Part shown: positions 42,721 through 52,717 of the stretch, piece after piece
Numbering within the stretch: the stretch's first letter is position 1
Layout of the letters: the number at the start of each line of letters is the position of its first letter
From: Novipirellula caenicola
GTDB taxonomy: Bacteria > Planctomycetota > Planctomycetia > Pirellulales > Pirellulaceae
Assembly (NCBI RefSeq): GCF_039545035.1
Contig: NZ_BAABRO010000013.1
Coordinates: forward strand, 124,001 to 188,000
DNA: 64,000 bases
Reading direction: 5' to 3'
The notes under the pieces: model-generated
What the model saw: the letters and a program-made list of their open reading frames with translations, nothing else
Database searches by the model: none
What the model was told of the DNA's origin: nothing
Position numbers and translations under genes: made by a program

Positions 42721-44343
42721 ATGAAAACATCCCTTCAAAACTCACCTTCACGCGATGCACGATTCGGATTGCTTGCTTACGCCGCGTTTTGTCTCGTGCT
42801 GACCATCTATGTCGCGTGCATCACTCCGTTTCGCTCCGAAATGTTGCTCGCCGATGCCTGGGAGCATCACGCTGCGGTGTTGACGTTGAGCGACAACCTG
42901 TGGACGCCCGGTAATCCGACCTATGCCACCAAGGATCCATCGATCCGCTACTCGCCCTATTCGGTCGGACTGGCGATTTTGTGTCAGCAAACCGGCATCA
43001 CGCCCTACACAGCGCTCAGCATTGCAGCCGTGCTCAATACACTCGGTTTCTTTGCAGTGTTTTGGTGGTTCCTGCGTGGATTTGCGATGACGTCGATTTC
43101 GCTGGCCGCTGGCCTATGCATCGTGTTACTATACGGCGAGGCACCGGGTTATGCCAATTCCTTTGCGCTAAGTGATTTGCCTTGGCACATGGTCAACCCC
43201 TCGGCGTTTTCGCTGATGTTGAATTTTTTCTGCTGGGGGCTGTTGTGGCGGGTCCGATCGTCCAGCATCACGCCGACGGTGATCGCGGTCGTCGCCGCCG
43301 CCGTTTCGCTTGCCCTTTCGGTACTCAGCCACGGCATGACGGGGGTGCTCGGGGCCATCGGGGTGATTTTGTTGGTCATTGCAGTGGACGCGTCCCAGCG
43401 AACAAGAGTCTTGATGATGGTGATCAGCGTCGGCGTGCTTTCGCTCACCTTGTCCGTAGCGTGGCCCTGGTACCGGTTTATCGATGCCGCCACCGGTGGC
43501 CACGATCCGTGGTACTGGTTCAATCCAACCATCTTGAAGCGGATGTTTTTCCTGTGGTGTGCTCCGGTTTATTTGGCGACGTTGTTGGCGTTGCCGTATC
43601 GCAGCGAGCCGCTGGTTCGATGGTCGTTGTCGGTCAGCGGGGTGGTGATCGTTTTGGGGATCGTCTCTTGGCTCGCCCAGTCGGCTTCGCTGGCCCGATT
43701 GCCTTTGGCGGCCACTCCGGTGGCGTGTATCGCCGTGGGTTACTGGATCAAATCGGTAGCACCGGGGCTGCGAGGTTGGTCGACGCAAGTGCTGAGCGGA
43801 CTGCTGTCTCGATCGGCGAGCCGCAACGCTCAATCGCTGACTCAGGTGTTGTTCATTGTCGCCTTGTTGTATGGAACATTGCCGCAGTTTCATGCTATCT
43901 TGTCGGAACCTTATCTGGCTCGCCCTCTGATCGCTCCGCTGCTGAAGCGTGAAGACAAACAGCCGCGAAATTGGTCCACCTATCAAACGGTGCTCGCGGG
44001 GGTAGAACCAGGCGAGGTGGTTTTGAGTGATATGGCAACCGGGTGGCCCGTCCCTTCGTTTGGCGGCCGTATCGTAGCGGCAAACCATCTCGAACTCTTC
44101 AGCCATGGGCAACGCGAGCGACTCGAGGAGACTGAGCGATTCTTTGCCACGCAATCCACCGAACAACAACGTGCCATCGAGCAACAACGTGAACTGATTG
44201 ATCGCTATGCGGTTCGCTACATCCTGGTTTCGCGGCAAACCCCGCTGGCGTCTCACGTTCAGGACAATGCGATTGTGGCGGAGAGCAACGGATTGGTCTT
44301 GATGGACGCCCGAAAGTGGCTGGCGGCTCAGAGCGATCGCTAG
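42721..44343 (+). CDS. Polytopic membrane protein, GT-C-like
   Basis: 540 aa from the ATG at 42721 with about 10-12 membrane segments in residues 15-420, followed by a soluble C-terminal part of about 120 aa. The acidic pair in the first loop ('SEMLLADAWEHHAAVLTLSD') and the overall topology recall GT-C glycosyltransferase-type proteins (PMT/ArnT-like), and 'GEVVLSDMATGWPVPSFGGR' in the soluble part is a segment often seen in such planctomycete proteins. No catalytic motif is certain. Starts 5 bp after the preceding gene. Confidence 0.7.
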   Translation: MKTSLQNSPSRDARFGLLAYAAFCLVLTIYVACITPFRSEMLLADAWEHHAAVLTLSDNLWTPGNPTYATKDPSIRYSPYSVGLAILCQQTGITPYTALSIAAVLNTLGFFAVFWWFLRGFAMTSISLAAGLCIVLLYGEAPGYANSFALSDLPWHMVNPSAFSLMLNFFCWGLLWRVRSSSITPTVIAVVAAAVSLALSVLSHGMTGVLGAIGVILLVIAVDASQRTRVLMMVISVGVLSLTLSVAWPWYRFIDAATGGHDPWYWFNPTILKRMFFLWCAPVYLATLLALPYRSEPLVRWSLSVSGVVIVLGIVSWLAQSASLARLPLAATPVACIAVGYWIKSVAPGLRGWSTQVLSGLLSRSASRNAQSLTQVLFIVALLYGTLPQFHAILSEPYLARPLIAPLLKREDKQPRNWSTYQTVLAGVEPGEVVLSDMATGWPVPSFGGRIVAANHLELFSHGQRERLEETERFFATQSTEQQRAIEQQRELIDRYAVRYILVSRQTPLASHVQDNAIVAESNGLVLMDARKWLAAQSDR

Positions 44344-44850
44344 GCTGCCCCCCATCTGTGGATCGCTGATCTCGCTAGTCGTTTTGGGCAACGCGGTGAA
44401 GCATTTTCTAGGTGTAGCGACGCTCGCCAGAGTGTGGATGGTTGCCGGCCAATACGAATCACCACCTTCTAGCGAAGGTAGCTACGACTTTTGGCGAAGG
44501 TAGTTACGAGAAAATGATTCACAGCGTCCTCGTTTTGGCGCTCGCCACGGTTTCGTCACGATCCAACCGGCACGATCTCCCAAACGGGTGGCATTGATAG
44601 CGGAGCATCGCGAGCACCACGAAAGCCGCACCCTGGGTGGTTATTGGTACATCCGTCACAAAGGCCCCAAGCTGTCGGAAGAATATGCCGCACAAAGCCG
44701 CAGTGGTCCGTCAATCGGCTCGTCGGGATTGCCGATTCGGCTAAGATGATGTGTGGTCCGCTTGGTGGAAGCGGGGACGAAATTTCGTCTTCGACTCGCT
44801 CCAACCGGCGACTGGTACCGAGTCCGTTCTTCATTGTGCAATCGAGATCT
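44344..44850. other. Intergenic region with short direct repeats
   Basis: Contains GCGAAGGTAGCTACGA (44472) and GCGAAGGTAGTTACGA (44494) in tandem. The kinase frame is open back to 44644, but that part reads as low-quality coding sequence. No gene or RNA was recognised. Confidence 0.45.
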
Positions 44851-47037
44851 ATGGCACTGAAATCTGCCACCGCTGCTGCCAACGTCATTTCGAGTGACCA
44901 TAACTTGATTACAGCTGTGTTGACCAATGCACGTCTAAAATCTCGTTTGGCCGCGATGCCAGCCGACGAGAAGACCGTGGTCTTGTCGAACGAAGAAAAC
45001 GCCACTCAGTTGGCCCATCCCGCGTGGAAAGAATGGGATTCCGAAGGATTCCATGCAGCACGCGACACTCCGCCGAGCGCCGACATGGACACGATTGCGT
45101 TACCGGCGGCAGCCGCTGCGCCGGTGGATCGCATGGATTCAGGATTCGTTCCTCTGCGTGGCGTCGCAATGATCGGCGGCGGCAAGGTTTGTGACGCCGA
45201 CTATCGCTTGGTCGGTGAACTCGGCGCCGGCGGTACGGGCATTGTCTACCAGGCGCATCAACGCGCGGTTGACCGCGAAGTCGCGATCAAAGTCTTGCGT
45301 AAAAACCTTTCACAAGACGCCACGTCGCGTAATCGCTTTTTGACCGAAGCGAGGGTCATCGGGGGACTGGACCACCCCAACGTCATCGCACTGCACGAAG
45401 TCTGCATCGACCAAGACGGCGGATTGTTCTATTCGATGAAACGGATCGACGGGACAAGTTGGGACCAGCAGATCAAAGAGATGTCGCTGTCGGACAACGT
45501 GCAAACCTTGATGCGAGTCGGCGACGCGATTCGCTACGCGCATTCACGTGGGTTGATTCATCGCGACATCAAACCCGAAAACGTGATGCTCGGTCGCTTC
45601 GGCGAAGTCTTGTTGGCCGATTGGGGGCTTGCGATCAGCCATGATCCCAAAGAGTCGGCCGAGAATATCGATCACACGATCGGCGGCACTCCGGCGTACA
45701 TGGCTCCTGAATTGGCGACCGGGGACCATCGACACGTTTCATTTGCAACCGACGTTTACTTGTTGGGCGCGACCCTTTTTCAAATTTTGACGGGCTATCC
45801 GCCGCATCACGGCGAAACGTTGTTGGAGTGCATCCAGGCAGCAGCAACAAACAAGATTCGTCCGACCAATGTGCAAGGCGAATTGATGGACATCGCGAAA
45901 ATCGCAATGGCCACCAATCCCAACGATCGCTACCGGACGGTCGATCAATTCTTAGAGGCACTCGATCAACAACGCGAACACGAAGAGAGCGCGCGATTGG
46001 TCAAACGGGCGCAAGGGCATTTGAAATCCGCCAACGCATCGAACCACTACGAGGGGTTTCGCTTAGCCGATGCGTTGATCATGGAAGCATTGGAGGTGTG
46101 GCCCGAAAACCGACGTGCACGCGACTTGGGGAGAGAGCTGAATCTTGAATTTGCTCGCGCCGCCACGGATCAAGGCGATTTGGACCTCGCGATTTCACTA
46201 TATGAATCCGCCGGCCATGGCGATAGCGAAGCCGCCGCACGAACCCGCCGTCTGCGAGACCAACGCAATGCCAATGTCGAGCGTGAAGGCCGTTATTCGA
46301 CGCTGTTCACGCACTCGCCCGATGCAGGACTGCTGATTCGGATGTCATCCTCGCGTGTTGTCGAAGCGAACCGGACGTTCCGTGAGTTGATGGGGTATGA
46401 CGAGGATGAAATCGTCGGCAAATTGATGACCGAACTCAATCTTTGGGTTTGCCCCGAACGACGCGACGAACTGATCGCAGAACTGCAACGCAATCAACGC
46501 ATTGATAACTTCGAAGGCCAATTTCGGCATCGAGATGGTCATCCGATCGACGTGTTGATCAGCGGTCGTGTGACGAAACTAGCCGGCGAAACGATGCTGA
46601 TTTCGTCCATTCGTGACATCTCGATTCGAAAACAGACCGAGAATGATCTGCGACGCAGCCGGCGTCGACTCAAGGATTTGCAGGCACTCGCCGGCTTGGC
46701 GACGTGGTCCTACGATGCCGTAACCAAACAGGTCACGTGGAGCGACGAAGTGTTTCGCTTGGCGGGACGCGATCCTGCCGAGGGTGTGCCCAGCCGCACA
46801 GAGTCTATCGAGATGCTGCATCCGCAGGATCGTCGCAAGATGAAAGAGGCGATTGGCACGGCGCTGGTCAATCGCGCCGCCTACGAGATTCAAATCCGGA
46901 TCCGGGATTCTAGCGGCCACTATCGTCACTTGATCGTTCGCGGCCAACCCATTTTTGACGACGACGGAAAGACGATCGAGATCTACGGCGTGTTGATTCC
47001 CCAAAACTCGAAAACGACGCGGTCGATCGACCAGTAG
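44851..47037 (+). CDS. Ser/Thr protein kinase with two C-terminal PAS domains
   Basis: About 728 aa from the ATG at 44851. Kinase domain at about 112-375: Gly loop 'ELGAGGTGIVYQAHQ', 'REVAIKVLRKN' with the ATP Lys, 'HRDIKPENVMLG' catalytic loop, DWG in place of DFG ('LLADWGLAIS') and 'GGTPAYMAPELATG'. A helical/TPR-like stretch spans about 375-480. Then a PAS domain at about 485-600 ('YSTLFTHSPDAGLLIRMSSS', 'GYDEDEIVGK') and a second at about 615-720 ('WSDEVFRLAGRDPAEGVP'). No membrane segment. The order kinase-then-PAS suggests a soluble sensor kinase. DWG kinases are common in planctomycetes. Confidence 0.93.
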   Translation: MALKSATAAANVISSDHNLITAVLTNARLKSRLAAMPADEKTVVLSNEENATQLAHPAWKEWDSEGFHAARDTPPSADMDTIALPAAAAAPVDRMDSGFVPLRGVAMIGGGKVCDADYRLVGELGAGGTGIVYQAHQRAVDREVAIKVLRKNLSQDATSRNRFLTEARVIGGLDHPNVIALHEVCIDQDGGLFYSMKRIDGTSWDQQIKEMSLSDNVQTLMRVGDAIRYAHSRGLIHRDIKPENVMLGRFGEVLLADWGLAISHDPKESAENIDHTIGGTPAYMAPELATGDHRHVSFATDVYLLGATLFQILTGYPPHHGETLLECIQAAATNKIRPTNVQGELMDIAKIAMATNPNDRYRTVDQFLEALDQQREHEESARLVKRAQGHLKSANASNHYEGFRLADALIMEALEVWPENRRARDLGRELNLEFARAATDQGDLDLAISLYESAGHGDSEAAARTRRLRDQRNANVEREGRYSTLFTHSPDAGLLIRMSSSRVVEANRTFRELMGYDEDEIVGKLMTELNLWVCPERRDELIAELQRNQRIDNFEGQFRHRDGHPIDVLISGRVTKLAGETMLISSIRDISIRKQTENDLRRSRRRLKDLQALAGLATWSYDAVTKQVTWSDEVFRLAGRDPAEGVPSRTESIEMLHPQDRRKMKEAIGTALVNRAAYEIQIRIRDSSGHYRHLIVRGQPIFDDDGKTIEIYGVLIPQNSKTTRSIDQ

Positions 47038-47415
47038 AGCAGTCTCGAGTCCACGTGCCCCCCAACCTCATTGCCGTGCGGCGCACCTGAGAGTGGCGAT
47101 AGCACGTCCCCCCGCCACGGGCATTTCTACGGTTTCTCGCTGCAATTTCTAGCTTTTTCGCATATAGCCTATATCGATTTATCGGGTAAAGTGGATAAAG
47201 CGGGGCGGTTGGATGAACCATCTGGTATGACTGGCCCATAATGAACGAACGAGGCTGTTACGCAAACTATCCTAGATAGAACGTATTCACCTTACGCACG
47301 GACGCAGCCTACCTGCGATGAAAATCGAGTGACTTGGGGCTCCACGAACCACTCGCCCTCCTTTTTCAGTGTTCCTGTTTTCTGGCAATAATCAAAGAGA
47401 GCCGAAGTGATCGGA
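47038..47415. other. Intergenic region, no gene seen
   Basis: AT-rich around 47150-47190 (TTTTTCGCATATAGCCTATATCG), which could hold the promoter of the downstream metalloprotease gene. No hairpin terminator or RNA gene was recognised. Confidence 0.4.
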
Positions 47416-50397
47416 ATGAAACCAATTCAGTATCTTGCAGCCGCCGTTTTTGCAGTGACGGTTGTCCCCAGCAGTTATGCTGACCTAGCCCCGTTTGACA
47501 AAGTCAGCGAAGGCTACACCGCAGTGCCGGTGTCGGACCAGCAGAACCCCAAAGGACTGTTCAATCTGTGGCAACGCGAAAAGGACGCTCAACTGTTGTG
47601 CGAGCTGCCCAAAGCGTTTGCGGGCAAGAGTTACTTTATTGCGTTGACGGTCGGCAGCGGTGACCGCTACGCCGGGTTGCAATCGGGCGACTGGGTCGTT
47701 CAGTGGCGTCGCTATGGCGACCGATTGGCGTTGATTTCGCCCAACCTCGACATTCGTGCGACCGGCGACGCCGAGTCCAAAGCATCGGTCAAGCGATTGT
47801 TCACCGACGAAGTGCTGTTGGATGTATCGATCCTAGCGACCGGTCCCAATGGCGGTCCCGTGATCGACATGGATTCATTGTTGGTCAACAACGCGACGCG
47901 TTTCTTTGGATCATCGGTACGCATCACTAATTCGCGTTTGCAGAAGATTGACACCGCCAAGGTGTTCCCTGAAAACGTCGAAGTCGCTTTCGAAATCGTC
48001 GGCAATGGTGGAAAGCTGCAAACGATTCATTATTCCTTTAGCGAAGTTCCCGACGCCAAGGAAGGGTTTAAATCTCGCAAAGCGGACGAGCGAATTGGGT
48101 ACTTCACCACCGCATTCTCGGACCTCAGCAAATACGAAGACGACGACACACGTGTCCGTTACATCAACCGATGGAATCTGGAAAAACGCGATCCCAAACT
48201 GAAACTCAGCCCTCCTAAAGAACCGATTCGGTTTTACGTCGAGCACACCACACCGGTACGTTACCGTCGTTGGATCAAGACCGGTGTCGACTATTGGAAC
48301 AAGGCGTTTGAGAAAGTTGGTTTGGTCGACGCGATTGTGATCGAATATCAAGACGCCGAAAGCGGCGCGCACATGGAAAAAGCGCCCGAGGACGTACGAT
48401 ACAACTTCATTCGTTGGTTGAACAACGACGTCGGCACTGCGATCGGCCCTAGCCGCGTGCATCCCGAAACCGGCCAAATTTTGGACGCCGACATTATCTT
48501 GACCGACGGTTGGATTCGTCACTTCAATTTCAACTATCACGATCTGATGCCGAAATTGGCGATGGAAGGAACCAGCCCCGAAACGCTTGCGTGGCTAGCG
48601 AAACATCCGAACTGGGATCCACGCATTCGCTTTGCTCGTCCCGAAGACAGTGCACGTTTGCAAATCGAGCACGCCCGCCAGGCACGTGGTCCGATGGCCG
48701 GTTACGCCATGGCTCAAGCCGATGCATCGCTGTTGGGCGACGATGAATACGACGGTCTGTTCGGCCAAGTCAGCCAAAAGAACGGATTGTGCATGGCCGC
48801 CAGTGGCAAGAATCTTGATCTGGCAATTGCCCGCATGAACTGGAGCCTTGCTCTGCTTGCCGACGAAGAAATTGCCAAGAAAAAGAAGAAGGACAAGAAG
48901 GAAGAGGACGAGGCTAAAGAGAAGCAAGCCGAAGCGAAAACCGACGCAGACTCGGAGACTCCATCCGCTTCGGACACCGAGGAAGAAAAGGTAGCCGAAG
49001 CCAAAGAAGAAACGAAATCCGAAGACGACCAACCGGAAACGAAGAAGGATCTTGGCGACTTGGTCGATGGCATGCCCGAATGGTTTGTCGGCCCGCTGCT
49101 TGCCGATCTGGTGGCTCACGAAGTCGGACACACGCTTGGTCTGCGTCACAACTTCAAAGCATCGGCGATGATGAAATTGGCCGACATCAACAGCAACGAT
49201 GTCAAAGGCAAGAAGGTATTCGCCGCTTCGGTGATGGATTACTCGCCAATCAATTACCGCTACGAAGCGGGCGAAACCCAAGGCGATTACGCGATGATCG
49301 ACATCGGCCCTTATGACTACTGGGCAATCGAATATGGTTACACCGCGGATGAAAAGAAATTGCCCGAGATCCTGAAACGTTGTAGTGAGCCCGAGTTGCA
49401 ATTCGCGACGGACGAGGACACCAGCGGACCGGATCCACTGGCGCGACGTTATGACTTTGCCGCTGATCCGCTTGAATATTGCAAGGAACAAACCAAGCTG
49501 ATCGAACTTTACCGCGAGCGTTTGCTGGACAAATTCGTCAAAGAAGGTGACAGTTGGGCCAAGGCTCGCCGTGGCTACGAATTGACGCTTGGCTTGCAAA
49601 CCCGTAGCGTCAGCATGATGGCTAATTGGGTTGGCGGTGCGTTTGTCTATCGCGACAAGAAGGGCGACCCTGGTAATCGACCGCCCGTCGAAGTGGTGCC
49701 TGCGGAACAGCAACGCGACGCGCTCAAGTTCGTGATCGACACGTCATTTAACGACGATGCCTACGGTTTGACCCCCGAATTGTTGGAGCGCATGAGTGTC
49801 GACAAATGGCTCGATGGCGGAGGACATTCGTCGATGAGCAGCGAAGCGACATGGCCGATCCATGATCGCATCCTCGCCGCTCAAGCAAGTTCGTTGACCT
49901 TGTTGATGAACCCGACGACCCTTCGCCGCGTTTACGACAACGAGATGCGATTGCCATCGGATCAGGACGCGCTGACGCTGCCTGAATTGCTAGACACGAT
50001 CAGCACCGCGGTTTGGAGCGAACTGGATCAAGAGTGCCCTGAAGGTCGCAGCGATCGTCACACCATGATCAGCTCGCTACGTCGCAACTTGCAACGTGAA
50101 CACATGCAGCGGCTTGTCGACCTTGTTCTTGAACAAGACAGTTCGACTGCGGCCTACAAGCCGATCAGCAACCTCGCTCGCATGGAACTTAAGGATCTTC
50201 AAACGCGGATCGATGCGTCGTTGAAGAGCTGTGGCAAGAAGATGGATTCCTACTCGCGTGCTCATTTGTCGGAAGCATCCGAACGGATCGCCCGAGCACT
50301 CGAAGCGGGTTACACCTACGGTAACGGCCAAGCTCGTCGCGGCGGCGGATTGATGTTGTTGTTCGGCGAAGAGGCCGAGCAGGTATACACTCCGTAG
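47416..50397 (+). CDS. Exported zinc metalloprotease, DUF5117/DUF5118 type
   Basis: About 993 aa from the ATG at 47416 (GTG at 47407 possible). Signal peptide 'MKPIQYLAAAVFAVTVVPSSYA'. The zinc motif HEVGHTLGLRHN (HExxHxxGxxH, near residue 568) lies in the catalytic domain, followed by 'VMDYSPINYRYE' with the metzincin-like Met turn. The N-terminal region has 'YFIALTVGSGDRYAGLQSGD' and 'IRFYVEHTTPVRYRRWIKTG' typical of the DUF5117/DUF5118 proteases. An unusual Lys/Glu/Asp-rich stretch (about residues 493-548) is inserted just before the zinc-motif domain. A strong terminator follows the gene. Confidence 0.9.
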   Translation: MKPIQYLAAAVFAVTVVPSSYADLAPFDKVSEGYTAVPVSDQQNPKGLFNLWQREKDAQLLCELPKAFAGKSYFIALTVGSGDRYAGLQSGDWVVQWRRYGDRLALISPNLDIRATGDAESKASVKRLFTDEVLLDVSILATGPNGGPVIDMDSLLVNNATRFFGSSVRITNSRLQKIDTAKVFPENVEVAFEIVGNGGKLQTIHYSFSEVPDAKEGFKSRKADERIGYFTTAFSDLSKYEDDDTRVRYINRWNLEKRDPKLKLSPPKEPIRFYVEHTTPVRYRRWIKTGVDYWNKAFEKVGLVDAIVIEYQDAESGAHMEKAPEDVRYNFIRWLNNDVGTAIGPSRVHPETGQILDADIILTDGWIRHFNFNYHDLMPKLAMEGTSPETLAWLAKHPNWDPRIRFARPEDSARLQIEHARQARGPMAGYAMAQADASLLGDDEYDGLFGQVSQKNGLCMAASGKNLDLAIARMNWSLALLADEEIAKKKKKDKKEEDEAKEKQAEAKTDADSETPSASDTEEEKVAEAKEETKSEDDQPETKKDLGDLVDGMPEWFVGPLLADLVAHEVGHTLGLRHNFKASAMMKLADINSNDVKGKKVFAASVMDYSPINYRYEAGETQGDYAMIDIGPYDYWAIEYGYTADEKKLPEILKRCSEPELQFATDEDTSGPDPLARRYDFAADPLEYCKEQTKLIELYRERLLDKFVKEGDSWAKARRGYELTLGLQTRSVSMMANWVGGAFVYRDKKGDPGNRPPVEVVPAEQQRDALKFVIDTSFNDDAYGLTPELLERMSVDKWLDGGGHSSMSSEATWPIHDRILAAQASSLTLLMNPTTLRRVYDNEMRLPSDQDALTLPELLDTISTAVWSELDQECPEGRSDRHTMISSLRRNLQREHMQRLVDLVLEQDSSTAAYKPISNLARMELKDLQTRIDASLKSCGKKMDSYSRAHLSEASERIARALEAGYTYGNGQARRGGGLMLLFGEEAEQVYTP

Positions 50398-50445
50398 AGT
50401 GACTAAACACCGATCGTCTTATTTCGATCGGCAAGACAAATCGAA

Positions 50446-50485
50446 AATCCCCGCATGGAACGAAGTTTCATGCGGGGATTTTTTT
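50446..50485 (+). terminator. Rho-independent terminator
   Basis: Stem AATCCCCGCATGGAAC / GTTTCATGCGGGGATT with a GAA loop and one G-T pair, followed by a run of seven T. It ends the metalloprotease transcript. Confidence 0.92.
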
Positions 50486-50769
50486 GTTGAGTCAACGAAT
50501 ACTGGCCGGAGGCCGGCTGAGGGTGTAAGACAACATAGCCACGCTGGCGACACACTCTCGGTCATTATGTCGGCCTCCGGCCTTACGGCGCCAGGTCGCT
50601 CCTAAACCGTTGGCTCACGCCAACGGCAAGGCATGTTTCGGCCTCCGGCCTATTCGCCTGCTGGTAAATCAGCAGGCTCCGAAGTTGGAGGAGACAACAA
50701 CCGTGGACTAAAAGTCCAAGGCTATCACCAGAAGTGCCTCCGGCACCCCAACCGTAACTTTATCTAGCG
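50486..50769. other. Palindrome-rich intergenic region between convergent genes
   Basis: Repeated GGCCGGAGGCCGG/GGCCTCCGGCC elements and small hairpins (CTGCTGGTAAATCAGCAG near 50660; GGACTAAAAGTCC near 50705; GCCTCCGGCACC near 50740). No gene. Confidence 0.5.
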
Positions 50770-52575
50770 TTACTGTTCGGTTTGCTCAGCCCGCCACTGG
50801 ATGATCCGCTTTTCTAACAGCGGCAGCGGAATCGAACCGGCTGACAGAACGCGGTCGTGAAACGAACGAAGATCAAACGCGTCGCCCAGCTCGGCTTCGC
50901 TTTCGGCACGCAATCGCGAGATCGTCAGTTCGCCCATTTTGTAGCCAAGTGCTTGGCCGGGCCATCCGATGTATCGATCGACTTCGGCAACGATGTTGTG
51001 CTCGCTCAGCGCCGTATTGTCTCGCATGTACTCGATCGCTTGCTGACGGCTCCAACCCAAAAAGTGGATGCCGGTATCGACGACCAATCGACTCGCTCGC
51101 CATGCTTCCATACTCAAGCGACCAAAGTCCTGGTAGGGATCCTTGTAGAAGCCGATTTCTTTCCCGAGCCGTTCACTGTACAGCGCCCAGCCTTCGATAA
51201 AGGCGGTGAAGTTGCTTAGGCGACTCAGCGGATGTAGGCCTTCGAGTTCGGCTTGCAGTGCCAATTGCAAATGGTGTCCGGGGACCGCTTCATGCAGTGA
51301 CAGTGATTCGATTTGGTACAGCGGACGCGACGACAGGTTGTAGGTGTTGATGTAGTAGTAACCGCCGCGTGACCCATCGGTTGCGGGTGGCCAATAGTAG
51401 GCCGACGAGGTTTGCGGAGCGACATAATCGGGGACCTCGCGAATCCCGTACGGAATCCGTGGCAAGCGGCCAAACAGCTCGGGCAATCGGCCATCGGCGC
51501 GTTTGAGCACCAAGGCCACTCGCTGCAATAATTCCTCAGCCGTCTTGGGATAGAATTTGGGATCGGTGCGAAGATGCTGAATAAACCTAGGCAGATCGCC
51601 GGCAAAATCCAGCTGTTCACGAATCGCTTCCATCTCTTGACGAATCCGCTTGTTCTCGCGGCGGCCGATCTCGTGTACCTCTTCGGGCGATATGTCCAAC
51701 GTGGTGAAATGATGAGTGCGGTTGCGGTAAAACGCACGTCCGTTGGGCAGTGACGAAGCCCCAATGGTTCCACGGCACGCCGGCAAATACTCGTCTTTTA
51801 GAAACGTCGCCAACCGTTGGTACGACGGGATGACGCTTGATTGGATTGCAGCCGCAATTTCGGCCGTAATCTGCGACCATGTTTCGGCGTCAAAACGATC
51901 CTTGGCTTCCTCGTTGATGTTGGTCATCAACAACGATTTTGATGGATCGTCCACCACATGTGCCATCACTTGATCGACCGAGTCTCGTAGAATGATCGCG
52001 GGCTGAGTCATCCCCGACTCGATCCCTTTTCTCATCCGTGTGATGTGTTGGTCGGTGTACTCAGAAAACGCTTTCAGCCGGCTGACGTAGTTGGCAAAGT
52101 CTTCGCGAGTTCGCGGATTCATCACGCGAGGCAACTCGGGAAACGAAATGTGAAATCCTTCGCGATTGTTGATCGGCATCAAATGAGTTTGAAATTCGTA
52201 ATCCGCGATGTCCGCCTCGAGACTTTGTTGCAAGATGGCATAGTCAATCTGCCGTAGCGAGCTAAGAGATTCGAGTTCAATCGCCTGCAGATCCTCTAGA
52301 AACGCTCGCGTTTTCGCAACACGTCGCTCAATGGCTTGTAGACTTTGGTCGGCCAATTGGTCTTGACCTCGCGGGTCCCCGACATCGGTCGCCAACATCG
52401 GGAACTCGGTCAATTGGAAATCCCATACCCGGTCCAATAATTGGTTGATCGCAGCGTCGCCGGGTGAGGTGTTCGCTGCAGCGGACGATTCGGCGGAGTT
52501 TGCAACTCCATTTTGCAGCGTCATGACCGCGATCAGCAGGACAAGAATAGGATTGGCACGGCACTGGAAATTCAT
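50770..52575 (-). CDS. DUF885-family metallopeptidase-like protein
   Basis: 601 aa, exported (signal peptide in the first 28 residues). The DUF885 hallmark 'SLHEAVPGHHLQLALQ' (HExxxxHH, near residue 428) and the downstream 'FTAFIEGWALYSERLGKEIG' are both present, as is 'GWSRQQAIEYMRDNTALSEH'. Such proteins are thought to be zinc-dependent dipeptidases or carboxypeptidases; none of the visible ligands is missing. Length matches the family (about 580-600). Convergent with the metalloprotease gene. Confidence 0.92.
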   Translation of the reverse strand: MNFQCRANPILVLLIAVMTLQNGVANSAESSAAANTSPGDAAINQLLDRVWDFQLTEFPMLATDVGDPRGQDQLADQSLQAIERRVAKTRAFLEDLQAIELESLSSLRQIDYAILQQSLEADIADYEFQTHLMPINNREGFHISFPELPRVMNPRTREDFANYVSRLKAFSEYTDQHITRMRKGIESGMTQPAIILRDSVDQVMAHVVDDPSKSLLMTNINEEAKDRFDAETWSQITAEIAAAIQSSVIPSYQRLATFLKDEYLPACRGTIGASSLPNGRAFYRNRTHHFTTLDISPEEVHEIGRRENKRIRQEMEAIREQLDFAGDLPRFIQHLRTDPKFYPKTAEELLQRVALVLKRADGRLPELFGRLPRIPYGIREVPDYVAPQTSSAYYWPPATDGSRGGYYYINTYNLSSRPLYQIESLSLHEAVPGHHLQLALQAELEGLHPLSRLSNFTAFIEGWALYSERLGKEIGFYKDPYQDFGRLSMEAWRASRLVVDTGIHFLGWSRQQAIEYMRDNTALSEHNIVAEVDRYIGWPGQALGYKMGELTISRLRAESEAELGDAFDLRSFHDRVLSAGSIPLPLLEKRIIQWRAEQTEQ

Positions 52576-52717
52576 GGGACCTCACTCGTATCGAAGATTT
52601 TTTGATTACGCAACCGAGACGTGTCGACTACGCTGTTTTCCGGCTTGTCATGAACTATAACAAGTCCCTCAATTCCTCGATGACCCCACCCCTCCCGCCT
52701 GCATAGGAACTCTTCTG

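Noticed and set aside
44644-44850. N-terminal extension of the kinase
   Set aside because: The frame is open but lacks an ATG and reads as noncoding; the ATG at 44851 gives a sensible protein.
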